Assembly (NCBI GenBank): GCA_003529305.1
Contig: DPWC01000200.1
Location: forward strand, 1-10,168
DNA: 10,168 nt
Reading direction: 5' to 3'
DNA from: Actinomycetota bacterium
GTDB lineage: Bacteria > Actinomycetota > Actinomycetes > UBA12327
Shown in pieces: positions 1-6,316 of this stretch (its first letter is position 1; each line of letters opens with the position of its first letter). The position numbers were made by a program, and so were the translations under genes. Under the pieces are notes generated by a model. That model was not told where the DNA came from, searched no databases, and saw only the letters and a program-made list of their open reading frames with translations.

Positions 1-495
1 GCGCGCACTTCGTACTTTCCGGCCCTTCGCGCCGTGGTGACCTACGCGGCTCATACTTTTCCTGCGGCAGTGCTGGGACACCCTGAGGGCACGGTTCTGG
101 AAGCGGCCAGTGATGTACCGGCACTGGTCATGCTCGGCACCGAGGACGGCACGATGAAGCGCAGCATCTCGCGCTACCCCGGCAAGGACGCAGGGTGGAA
201 CCCGGTTATTCAGACCTTTGAGGAAGGCATTCCTGCTGGCCGTGACGATGCCTGGTTGGTGGTCTGGGAAGGCGCTAATCACTTCGGCATGGGCTATCCA
301 CTGGACCCCACCTGTGCGCGTGGATTTCTTGATGCCGATCCCACGATGGACGCTGAACTAACGCGGACCGATATGACGCGCGTGATTGTCGACTTCCTTA
401 ATTGCTATGTGCGGGATGACTCGAGCGCGGAGTCATCGTTGCAGCAACTCCAGAGCAATCCTCCGCTCACCGTGAAAGAAGTACGCCGTCGATAG
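1..495 (+). CDS. Alpha/beta hydrolase, C-terminal part (5' end outside window)
   Basis: The reading frame is open from the first base of the window and stops at TAG 493-495, so only the last 164 residues of a longer protein are visible. The segment ALVMLGTEDG (about residues 41-50 of the visible part) has the hydrophobic strand followed by G-x-x-D that carries the catalytic Asp in alpha/beta hydrolases. GANHFGMG (about 91-98) supplies the matching catalytic His (His94). The nucleophile elbow (G-x-S/C-x-G) would lie upstream and cannot be seen. The GTG at 34 is an internal codon, not a convincing start, because the frame continues upstream and the visible part lacks half of the fold. The family includes dienelactone hydrolases, esterases and C-C bond hydrolases. 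Placement 35 bp before an oxygenase gene suggests a hydrolytic step in the same pathway, but this is inference. Confidence 0.78.
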   Translation, partial: ARTSYFPALRAVVTYAAHTFPAAVLGHPEGTVLEAASDVPALVMLGTEDGTMKRSISRYPGKDAGWNPVIQTFEEGIPAGRDDAWLVVWEGANHFGMGYPLDPTCARGFLDADPTMDAELTRTDMTRVIVDFLNCYVRDDSSAESSLQQLQSNPPLTVKEVRRR

Positions 496-518
496 TCCTC
501 CGGGACGCCGACATAGTC

Positions 519-523
519 AGGAG
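519..523 (+). promoter_or_regulatory. Ribosome binding site of the Rieske oxygenase gene
   Basis: AGGAG lies 7 bases before the ATG at 531. It fits the only well-placed start for this reading frame. Confidence 0.8.
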
Positions 524-530
524 AAAAGCC

Positions 531-1775
531 ATGTTGAAGAACTTCTGGTGGCCCATTGAGTTCAGCCACGAGGTGAAGAACAAGCCGATGTCAGTGACTT
601 GTATCGGGCAGAAGTTCGTGCTTTGGCGTGACGGCAGTGGTGAGGTTCACCTGCTCAATGACATGTGCGTGCACCGGGGTGGGTCGTTCGCGATCGGTTG
701 GTTGACGGAAGACCGCAATAGCGTGGTGTGTCCGTACCACGGCTGGGAGTTCGGTGGAGATGGCGCCTGCACCAAGATTCCGGCACATCCGCAACGGGGC
801 ATTCCCAAGAAAGCACGAGTTGACTCCTACCCGGTCGTGGAGCGCTATGGCTTGGTGTTCGCCTTTCTTGGCGATCTGCCCGAAGACGAGCGTCCGCCGA
901 TTCCGGAGATCCCCGAGTTGGAAGACCCGCGGTTCAAGAAGGTCTATGGCAGCTACTGGTGGGATGTCAACTACGAGCGCGCGTTGGAGAACGGCATGGA
1001 CCCGTCGCACGCGGCTTATGTGCACGGTAATCGCTTCGGCGACCTCGACAACCCGCAGATTCCCGACTTTGAGGTGCAGACCACGGCATGGAGCGGCCTT
1101 GCGAGTATCCCGCTGTATCCACCGCCGGCGAATTCCAAAGGAATTTGGGGTCGCAAGTTCCGCAAATCCGTGCAAGAGACCGGCGAGGAACGCCCCTTGT
1201 CGCAAACCCGTGCGGGCTTCTTCTTGCCGAGCATGAACATGCTCAATGTGCCCCTGCCGTTCGGTGAGATGTTCCTCTTCGACGCTCATGTGCCGGTTTC
1301 CCAGAACCGGACGCGCACCCTCTACATCGGAATGCGCACATTCTTGAAGAGTGACTGGGCGGACAAGGACACCCACAAGCGCATTCACTACATCTTCAAG
1401 CAAGACGACGATGTCATCAGTGTGCAGCGCCCCGAAATGATCCCGTACAACCTCTCTGATGAATTGCCGGTGCGCTCCGATGCTTTGCAAGTGGCTTACC
1501 GTCGTCGCCGGGCTGAACTCATCGATCAGGGTTGGGGCGTCGACATGCACCAGATCGTTGGTGATGGTCCGCGCGATGTGGCTGTAGTGATCCCCTCTCC
1601 GGCCCGCCGTAACAATCCTGAACTGGCTAACGCATGGGTGCACAAAGAAGTGCAGTCGGCGCAGTTGCTCGGTATCGATCGCGAGCGCAGGGTCAAGGCT
1701 GGTGGCTTCATCGAGAATCAGACCGACGACGGCACGCCTGTGCTGGGGGTTACTTCGGGAGCCGCACAGGACTAG
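531..1775 (+). CDS. Rieske [2Fe-2S] non-haem iron oxygenase, alpha subunit
   Basis: This 414-residue protein is the terminal oxygenase component of a Rieske-type mono- or dioxygenase. The N-terminal Rieske domain shows Cys46-x-His48 and Cys67-x-x-His70, the four ligands of the [2Fe-2S] cluster. The catalytic domain has Asp157-x-x-His160-x4-His165. This is the exact spacing of the bridging Asp and two iron-binding His residues in naphthalene-dioxygenase-type enzymes. The third, carboxylate iron ligand is probably one of Asp292-294 in the QDDDV segment. The architecture and the C-terminal run LPVRSDALQVAYRRRR recall the vanillate demethylase/pheophorbide a oxygenase branch rather than the alpha-beta heteromeric dioxygenases. 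No beta subunit, ferredoxin or reductase gene is next to it. There is no signal peptide or obvious C-terminal membrane segment, so it should be cytosolic. The substrate is unknown. Confidence 0.93.
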   Translation: MLKNFWWPIEFSHEVKNKPMSVTCIGQKFVLWRDGSGEVHLLNDMCVHRGGSFAIGWLTEDRNSVVCPYHGWEFGGDGACTKIPAHPQRGIPKKARVDSYPVVERYGLVFAFLGDLPEDERPPIPEIPELEDPRFKKVYGSYWWDVNYERALENGMDPSHAAYVHGNRFGDLDNPQIPDFEVQTTAWSGLASIPLYPPPANSKGIWGRKFRKSVQETGEERPLSQTRAGFFLPSMNMLNVPLPFGEMFLFDAHVPVSQNRTRTLYIGMRTFLKSDWADKDTHKRIHYIFKQDDDVISVQRPEMIPYNLSDELPVRSDALQVAYRRRRAELIDQGWGVDMHQIVGDGPRDVAVVIPSPARRNNPELANAWVHKEVQSAQLLGIDRERRVKAGGFIENQTDDGTPVLGVTSGAAQD

Positions 1776-1900
1776 GCGTCGCTGCCGCATCCGTTGCTCC
1801 TTGGCTATCGCACGAACGAGTGTCGGGTTCATGGCGATCAGTTCTAGACTGACAGTTGCTCGTCGCTGCGATGAGCCGCTTGCATCTTTGAGGAGTTCTG
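1776..1900 (+). other. Intergenic gap upstream of the first duplicated protein
   Basis: These 125 bases lie between the oxygenase stop and the next start. I see no small gene. A 7-bp stem with one G-T pair (1858-1864 with 1870-1876, loop of five) sits just before the ribosome binding site at 1891-1895 (AGGAG, 5 bases before ATG 1901). It has no T-run and is not a convincing terminator. No clear -35/-10 pair is visible. Confidence 0.3.
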
Positions 1901-2875
1901 ATGACCGAACAGGTCAATGCCGCCAACCTCATCGCCACGGGAGTTGAGGCCCCCAGCGATTGGCAAAAGCTCATTGAGGGTGTGTGGCATGGACGGCCCA
2001 GCATCTTTGATGGCGAAGGCGTGCATGTGGGCTATGAAAATGTTGCGCGAGCCAGCGAGTTCAAAGATGGCGTGACCCACTACTGGATGAACACCAAGTT
2101 TGACGGCGGCGGTCCGCTGCGCCGTCGGCTGGAACTTGGGGGCATGTTCAGTTTCGGAGTCATTGATTCGGACCAGGATCGGATTTACACCGGGCCGGAC
2201 TTCTATGGCGCAGGCCAGCCGTACGGCACTTTTGTTGACTCCAACTATTACTCGCAGGGTTGGCAAGCCGATCTCGTTACTTGGAACTACATCATCCCCG
2301 GAACAGACCTTCAGGTGTATTCATCAGTCTGCTACGACGGCTGGACTCCTGCGGTGATCTTCAACGGCATCTACTTGCGAACCTTCGATCACGAGACCAA
2401 CCCTGAGACCCAGCGCCGAGTTGAAGAGTTCAAGGCTCGGGAGGAAGCCATCGGGCAGATGACCTTTGTGACGCCAACGAAGCAGCGTGGTTCGTGGCGA
2501 GGACAAGCGGAAGTATTCGGCGCTGATCAAAAACTCATTGGCCCGATGGACATCACGATTGAACACGAACCGCAGGACTTGGTTCGATCGCGCCAGATCG
2601 TCACTTGGACTGGGGCGCTCGAGCGCTCTTACACCTTCGATCGCATTCGCAATGAACACAAGACGCTCTTCCACGGCCCGGATCTGTTCGGCAACCAACT
2701 GGCTTACGGTCGGTGCGCCTTCACTGCGCAGCATTTTGCGCAAGAGGCCATCAAGATCAAGGGTCGTGAGTTCATGGTGGATGACTCGTACCAGCTCGTC
2801 GTCAATTGGCAGATCACCGATGGCAATGCCCTGACCCATGTGGTCACAGGGGTCTTGGATTGGCAGCCGGCCTAG
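1901..2875 (+). CDS. Protein of unknown function with two similar halves (paralogue 1)
   Basis: I do not recognise a named family with certainty. The 324-residue protein has no signal peptide, no membrane segment and few cysteines, and is rich in aromatic residues and alternating beta-type patterns. It appears to be an internal duplication. GVWHGRPSIFD (27-37) in the first half matches GSWRGQAEVFG (197-207) in the second. GPDFYGAGQPYG (98-109) matches GPDLFGNQLAYG (259-270). Each half ends with a hydrophobic strand-like run (about 150-160 and 312-321). Two halves of about 160 residues opening with W-x-G fit a tandem lipocalin/calycin-like barrel protein, such as the DUF3598 type; that is a fold guess, not an identification. 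The start at ATG 1901 is supported by AGGAG at 1891-1895. It is closely related to the next gene, so the pair arose by gene duplication. A role in binding or converting the pathway's hydrophobic substrate is possible. Confidence 0.75.
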   Translation: MTEQVNAANLIATGVEAPSDWQKLIEGVWHGRPSIFDGEGVHVGYENVARASEFKDGVTHYWMNTKFDGGGPLRRRLELGGMFSFGVIDSDQDRIYTGPDFYGAGQPYGTFVDSNYYSQGWQADLVTWNYIIPGTDLQVYSSVCYDGWTPAVIFNGIYLRTFDHETNPETQRRVEEFKAREEAIGQMTFVTPTKQRGSWRGQAEVFGADQKLIGPMDITIEHEPQDLVRSRQIVTWTGALERSYTFDRIRNEHKTLFHGPDLFGNQLAYGRCAFTAQHFAQEAIKIKGREFMVDDSYQLVVNWQITDGNALTHVVTGVLDWQPA

Positions 2876-2983
2876 CCCCGAGGCGGCAGCGGGCGCCGAT
2901 AGTCAGGGCCGCGACTTGCGGTTGATCGGGGGTGCGGCACGATGGGCGAGCACACCGATGCAGCGAGAGGGCGGTAAAGCGCA
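2876..2983 (+). other. Short intergenic spacer between the two paralogues
   Basis: These 108 GC-rich bases hold no gene, no T-tailed hairpin and no clear promoter. The only nearby Shine-Dalgarno-like sequences for the following gene are GAGAGG (2965-2970) and GGCGG (2970-2974), both weaker than the ribosome binding sites of neighbouring genes. Confidence 0.3.
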
Positions 2984-3949
2984 GTGAGCGTGGACCAACA
3001 GGCAGCGAGCGAACCCAGCGAGTGGCAAAAGAAGATTGCCGGCGAGTGGCACGGGCGGCCGGGCCTCTTTGATGCCGAGGGCAATCATGTGGGCTACGAG
3101 CGCATTGCTCGCGCCAGTGAGGTCATGCCTGATGGCTCCACGGTGTACTGGATGAACGGCACGCTGGACGGCTCAGGACCGCTGCGCAATCGGTTTCAGT
3201 TGGGAGCCGACTTCCGCTTTGGCGTGATTGACTCGGACGAAAACCGGGTCTACATGGGACCGGACTTTTACGGCACTGGCCAGCCGTATGGGCTGTTTGT
3301 GGATGCGCACTACTACTCGCCGGGCTGGCAGGCGGACCTGCGAACTTGGAATCAGGTGCTTCCTGATGGCAAGACGCAGGTGTACTCGTCTGTTTTGCAT
3401 GATGGATGGGCCGTCTGTGCCGTCTTCAATGGTTTGTACAAGGTCATCGATGTGGGCCAGAACGACACTGAGACGCAGGGATTCATTGACACCTGGATCC
3501 AAGCCGAGACAGATCGAGCTCCGCGGCCGCATGTCTTGCCAACGAAGCAGAAGGGCCAATGGTCGGGCACTCTTGAGGTGTATGACGCCGCCTCCCAGGA
3601 AAAGGTCGGTGACAACCTCGTGACCATCGATCACGAGCCGTTGAGTCTGGTGCGTACCAAGCAGACCATCATCTGGGAAGGGGCGATTAATCGCCGCTAT
3701 TCCTTCGAGCGGATGCGCAAAGACCAGAACACGACCTATGACGGTCCGGACATCTTTGGCAACGCCCGTAACTTCGGTCGCGCCTTGTTCACCAGCCAGC
3801 ACTTCACGGGTGGCGATGTCTGGAAGATCAAGGGACGCGAGTACCTGTTAGATGATTCACTGTCGCTGAGCATCGTGTGGGAAGCATTCAAGGGCGACAT
3901 GCTGACAAATGTGATCTTCGGTCAACTCGATTGGAAGGCAGATCAATGA
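2984..3949 (+). CDS. Protein of unknown function with two similar halves (paralogue 2)
   Basis: This 321-residue protein aligns along its whole length with the preceding gene product, with about half of the positions identical by hand alignment. Shared blocks include W-H-G-R-P near residue 22, GPLR, FGVIDSD, GPDFYGTGQPYG (92-103), GWQADL, TQVYSS, PTKQ, KIKGRE and LDW at the end. The internal duplication is also present: GPDFYGTGQPYG (92-103) recurs as GPDIFGNARNFG (254-265), and EWHGRPGLFD (21-30) as QWSGTLEVYD (192-201). It has no signal peptide or membrane segment. The start is GTG 2984; a TAA at 2975-2977 in the same frame rules out any earlier start, and GTG 2990 is the only close alternative. 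The stop overlaps the next gene's ATG as ATGA, so the two are translationally coupled. The function is unknown; a lipocalin-like binding or enzymatic fold is a guess. Confidence 0.75.
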   Translation: MSVDQQAASEPSEWQKKIAGEWHGRPGLFDAEGNHVGYERIARASEVMPDGSTVYWMNGTLDGSGPLRNRFQLGADFRFGVIDSDENRVYMGPDFYGTGQPYGLFVDAHYYSPGWQADLRTWNQVLPDGKTQVYSSVLHDGWAVCAVFNGLYKVIDVGQNDTETQGFIDTWIQAETDRAPRPHVLPTKQKGQWSGTLEVYDAASQEKVGDNLVTIDHEPLSLVRTKQTIIWEGAINRRYSFERMRKDQNTTYDGPDIFGNARNFGRALFTSQHFTGGDVWKIKGREYLLDDSLSLSIVWEAFKGDMLTNVIFGQLDWKADQ

Positions 3950-4782
3950 GCGAGAACCGTTCTGTCGTCGTCACTGGCGGCACCCGAGGAATCGGTCAAG
4001 GACTTGCACGCGAGTTTCTCAAGCGCGGCTGCCGCGTAACGATTACCGGGACCAGTCAGTCGTCGATCGATAGAGGGCTGGCCGCCCTAGGTGGCGAGAG
4101 CGCCACTTTGACCGGCGCTGTCTGCGACATCGCCTCTCGCGATCAGGTGCAGGGGGTGTGGGACCACGCTGTCGCCAAGTTCGGGCGCGTGGACATCTGG
4201 GTCAACAACGCCGGGATGTCGCTGCCCCGCAAGCCCTTGCCAGAGATTCCCGCTGACGACATCCAAAAGATCGTGAACACCAATCTTGTGGGTGTTTTCA
4301 ACGGCGACGCTGTGGCGATGAAGGGGATGCTGGCTCAGGGCTCGGGATACATCTGGAACATGGAGGGCTTCGGCTCCAATGGACAGGCGAGTTCAGGTCT
4401 AGGCCCCTATGGTGCCACTAAGCGTGCGTTGAACTACCTCACCAAGGTTCTCATCAAGGAACTCAAGGGCACCGGTGTTGGTATGGGCTACCTCAGCCCT
4501 GGCATCGTCGTGACTGATCTTCTGGTGCAGGACTACGAGGACGACCAGAAGCAGTGGGAGAAGGTGCAGAAGACCTTCAACATCTTGGGTGACACGGTGG
4601 AAACAGTGACGCCCTATCTGGCCGAAGGCGTTCTGAAGACCGACAAGAACGGCGCTCGTGTGGCGTGGTTGACGACGGGTAAAGCAGCTGGCCGATTCGC
4701 CACAGCAGGATTCCGCAAGAAGCGGAATCTCTTTGATGGCATTGATCCGCGCAAGGGTGTCACGGGCTCGCTGAGCGCATGA
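3946..4782 (+). CDS. SDR-family oxidoreductase, chlorophyll b reductase (NYC1/NOL)-like branch
   Basis: This is a 278-residue NAD(P)-dependent short-chain dehydrogenase/reductase. It has the nucleotide-binding loop TGGTRGIG (10-17), NNAG (87-90), Asn113, and the catalytic Tyr155-x3-Lys159. ATG 3946 is chosen over the in-frame ATG 3877 because it follows GGAAGG (3933-3938) by 7 bases, forms an ATGA overlap with the previous stop, and places the Rossmann motif at the usual N-terminal position. The usual catalytic Ser 13 residues before Tyr155 is absent: that position is Phe142, and the equivalent of the Ser motif reads NMEGFGSNG (138-146). From memory this matches the N-M-D-G-A-G-S block of plant chlorophyll b reductases NYC1/NOL. 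The downstream LSPG, FNIL...ETV and VAWLTTGKA segments also recall those enzymes. It probably reduces a carbonyl or oxidises an alcohol of the pathway compound; the substrate is unknown. Confidence 0.9.
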   Translation: MSENRSVVVTGGTRGIGQGLAREFLKRGCRVTITGTSQSSIDRGLAALGGESATLTGAVCDIASRDQVQGVWDHAVAKFGRVDIWVNNAGMSLPRKPLPEIPADDIQKIVNTNLVGVFNGDAVAMKGMLAQGSGYIWNMEGFGSNGQASSGLGPYGATKRALNYLTKVLIKELKGTGVGMGYLSPGIVVTDLLVQDYEDDQKQWEKVQKTFNILGDTVETVTPYLAEGVLKTDKNGARVAWLTTGKAAGRFATAGFRKKRNLFDGIDPRKGVTGSLSA

Positions 4783-5492
4783 CCGCTGAAGCGGTGGCGG
4801 GTAGTTGCGTTACCTACCCGCTCGCGTTGGCGATCGAGGACATCGTTCCGATTGTTCTTGCCGGCATCGGTTACTGGTTCCTGATCAAACGCACTCGCAG
4901 CAGCGTGCCGGCGGTAGCACCTGCGATGCAGGTGGCGGCCGTTCTGCTGGTGCTGGGATCGGTCTTGGCCGGACCGGTCAGAAAGATTCTGGCTTTCGCT
5001 AATCAGGTCCCGATTTGCGCACCGGACTTCGAGGTGCCCTATTCGTGGTGCCAGATCCCCTTTGTCGTCGCCTTGGCGCCAGGCTTTGCGATTCTGGCGT
5101 GGGGGGTCATCAGCGTGCTCCGTGCGCGCAAGGTGGCCTTCTGGCCCGCTATCGGGCTGTTGGCCTTAGGCGTTCTCGCAGCCGTTGCCACCGACCGCCG
5201 GCCGATCCTGTTTGCATGGGGCGGACTCGCGGCTGCCGTGCTGGCCGTCGCGGCTGCCGTGCTGGCCAGGCGCCAACGAGATTTTCTGGCGGTGGGGCTG
5301 TTCGCCCTCTACCTGGTGGGTACTTTGGCCCTACCCGTGATCAGCAATAAGGGGAATGTTTCACAACCAGAAGTCCAATGGTTGGCCCAAGGGATCAACA
5401 CCACGATCCAGTTGGCCTTCCTGATCGCGTCGTATCGACTCTCGTCGGTGTTCCGCAGGCGCACAGTGGACTCCGCCGTCAACACCGTCTAG
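4779..5492 (+). CDS. Polytopic membrane protein of unknown family
   Basis: This 237-residue protein is strongly hydrophobic, with about seven predicted membrane segments near residues 14-36, 46-66, 92-114, 119-138, 142-163, 168-187 and 205-220. Short basic loops (KRTR, RARK, RRQR, FRRR) lie between or after several of them. The loop after the second segment contains Cys80 and Cys91, and there is another Cys at position 10. Its ATG overlaps the TGA of the SDR gene as ATGA, so it is translationally coupled. Its own stop TAG lies inside the Shine-Dalgarno of the next gene. The tight packing suggests a role in the same pathway, for example as a transporter, sensor or membrane anchor, but no motif decides this. 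A perfect 20-bp repeat at 5227-5246 and 5248-5267 duplicates seven codons (AAAVLA-type) in the fifth segment. Confidence 0.75.
   Translation: MTAEAVAGSCVTYPLALAIEDIVPIVLAGIGYWFLIKRTRSSVPAVAPAMQVAAVLLVLGSVLAGPVRKILAFANQVPICAPDFEVPYSWCQIPFVVALAPGFAILAWGVISVLRARKVAFWPAIGLLALGVLAAVATDRRPILFAWGGLAAAVLAVAAAVLARRQRDFLAVGLFALYLVGTLALPVISNKGNVSQPEVQWLAQGINTTIQLAFLIASYRLSSVFRRRTVDSAVNTV
5227..5267 (+). repeat. In-frame tandem 20-bp direct repeat, period 21 bp
   Basis: The 20 bases at 5227-5246 recur identically at 5248-5267, one base apart, so the period is 21 bp or seven codons. The repeat keeps the frame of the membrane protein and lengthens one hydrophobic segment as two copies of AAAVLA. It looks like recent local slippage or unequal duplication. 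Confidence 0.85.
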
Positions 5493-5496
5493 GAGG
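5491..5496 (+). promoter_or_regulatory. Ribosome binding site that fixes the start of the racemase-superfamily gene
   Basis: AGGAGG is a near-perfect Shine-Dalgarno 6 bases before ATG 5503. It overlaps the stop codon TAG (5490-5492) of the membrane-protein gene. An in-frame GTG at 5497 directly abuts the Shine-Dalgarno and so cannot be the preferred start. Confidence 0.85.
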
Positions 5497-5502
5497 GTGA
5501 CC

Positions 5503-6249
5503 ATGGGCGACCAGCTCGCGTGGCGTAAGAAGTTCGGTGTTCTCGCACCGAGTACGAACTCGATTGTCGAGCCTGACTTCAACCGCATGGGTGTACCGGG
5601 CGTGACTCCGCTGTTCAGCCGGATTCACATCTACGACCAGGACCTCTCGACGGAAGCGCAGATGGAGAAGCTGCGCGTTCAGCTTGATGAGTCCATCGAC
5701 TACGCGGTGGATCTGGTGTGCACGGCCGAAGTGGACTACATGGTCATGGGAATGTCGGCAGAGACCTTCTGGGGTGGCAAAGCTGGCAATGACCGTTTCA
5801 AGTCGCGTGTCAAAGAGCGTTCTGGTGGCTTGGAAGTAGCCACTGGCGCCGAAGGCTGTCAGAAGGTGCTGAATCTCTACGGCGCTAAGTCGATTGCGGT
5901 AGTAACGCCCTACCAGCCCAATGGCGACCGAGAGGTCAAGAATTACTTCGAGGAGATCGGCTTCGAGGTTCGAGGTTTGATCGGTCTGAAGCGTCCTACT
6001 GCCGTATCGATTGCGCACACCACCGAAGATGAACTGCGTGATGCTCTGCTGGAGCTGAATGAGACTGGTGCGGACGCCCTCGTCCAGGTGGGCACCAACT
6101 TGTCCATGGTTCGGCTGGCTGCTGAGGCCGAGCGCTGGCTGCACAAGCCGGTGGTCGCGATCAATGCCGCTACCTGGTGGATGGCCCTGCGCGACAACGG
6201 CATCAACGACAAGCTCTACGGCTTCGGCCGGATGTTCGAGGACTTCTAG
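5503..6249 (+). CDS. Asp/Glu racemase superfamily protein, maleate isomerase/arylmalonate decarboxylase type, catalytic Cys absent
   Basis: This 248-residue protein has the N-terminal block FGVLAPSTNSIVEPDF (11-26), typical of maleate cis-trans isomerases and arylmalonate decarboxylases, including the substrate-binding Asn19. The C-terminal block VGTNL (196-200), followed by PVVAINAATWWMALR (216-230), also fits this branch, as does the closing GFGRMF (241-246). Known members use one or two cysteines, one after the third strand and one before the T-N-L or G-G-L motif. Here those places read MGMSAE (82-87) and QVGTNL, so Met84/Ser85 and Val196/Gly197 stand where Cys is expected. The only cysteines are Cys73 and Cys119, which do not align with either site. 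The protein may use different chemistry, may decarboxylate or isomerise by another residue, or may bind without catalysis. It is the last gene before the terminator and is cytosolic, with no signal peptide. Confidence 0.88.
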   Translation: MGDQLAWRKKFGVLAPSTNSIVEPDFNRMGVPGVTPLFSRIHIYDQDLSTEAQMEKLRVQLDESIDYAVDLVCTAEVDYMVMGMSAETFWGGKAGNDRFKSRVKERSGGLEVATGAEGCQKVLNLYGAKSIAVVTPYQPNGDREVKNYFEEIGFEVRGLIGLKRPTAVSIAHTTEDELRDALLELNETGADALVQVGTNLSMVRLAAEAERWLHKPVVAINAATWWMALRDNGINDKLYGFGRMFEDF

Positions 6250-6270
6250 ATTCCTTTCCTGTCACGCTGA

Positions 6271-6297
6271 AGGCCACCGCTCAAGTTGCGGTGGCCT
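6271..6297. terminator. Hairpin terminator between convergent genes
   Basis: AGGCCACCGC (6271-6280) and GCGGTGGCCT (6288-6297) form a perfect 10-bp stem with a 7-base loop. It lies 21 bases after the racemase-superfamily stop and 19 bases after the end of the minus-strand transporter gene. The plus-strand 3' flank is moderately T-rich (GTTGTGTTGTGT) but has no pure T-run. It is probably used from both sides. Confidence 0.75.
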
Positions 6298-6316
6298 GCA
6301 GTTGTGTTGTGTCTAC

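Noticed and set aside
591..1832. Long minus-strand reading frame opposite the Rieske oxygenase (413 codons)
   Set aside because: It lies antisense to a gene with complete Rieske and iron-binding motifs. Its translation is Arg/His/Val-rich without a domain, as expected from the codon bias of the real gene.
1838..1852. Small inverted repeat TCAGT/ACTGA as an operator
   Set aside because: Five base pairs around a five-base loop occur often by chance, and no regulator gene is present to support it.
1858..1876. Hairpin upstream of paralogue 1 as a terminator or riboswitch
   Set aside because: The stem is only 7 bp with one wobble pair, has no T-run, and no conserved riboswitch features are visible.
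3877..3945. Upstream ATG extension of the SDR gene
   Set aside because: It overlaps the end of paralogue 2 and adds 23 residues before the Rossmann motif. ATG 3946 has a good ribosome binding site and the ATGA coupling.
5497..5502. GTG start for the racemase-superfamily gene
   Set aside because: It directly abuts the AGGAGG sequence, leaving no spacing; ATG 5503 is correctly spaced.
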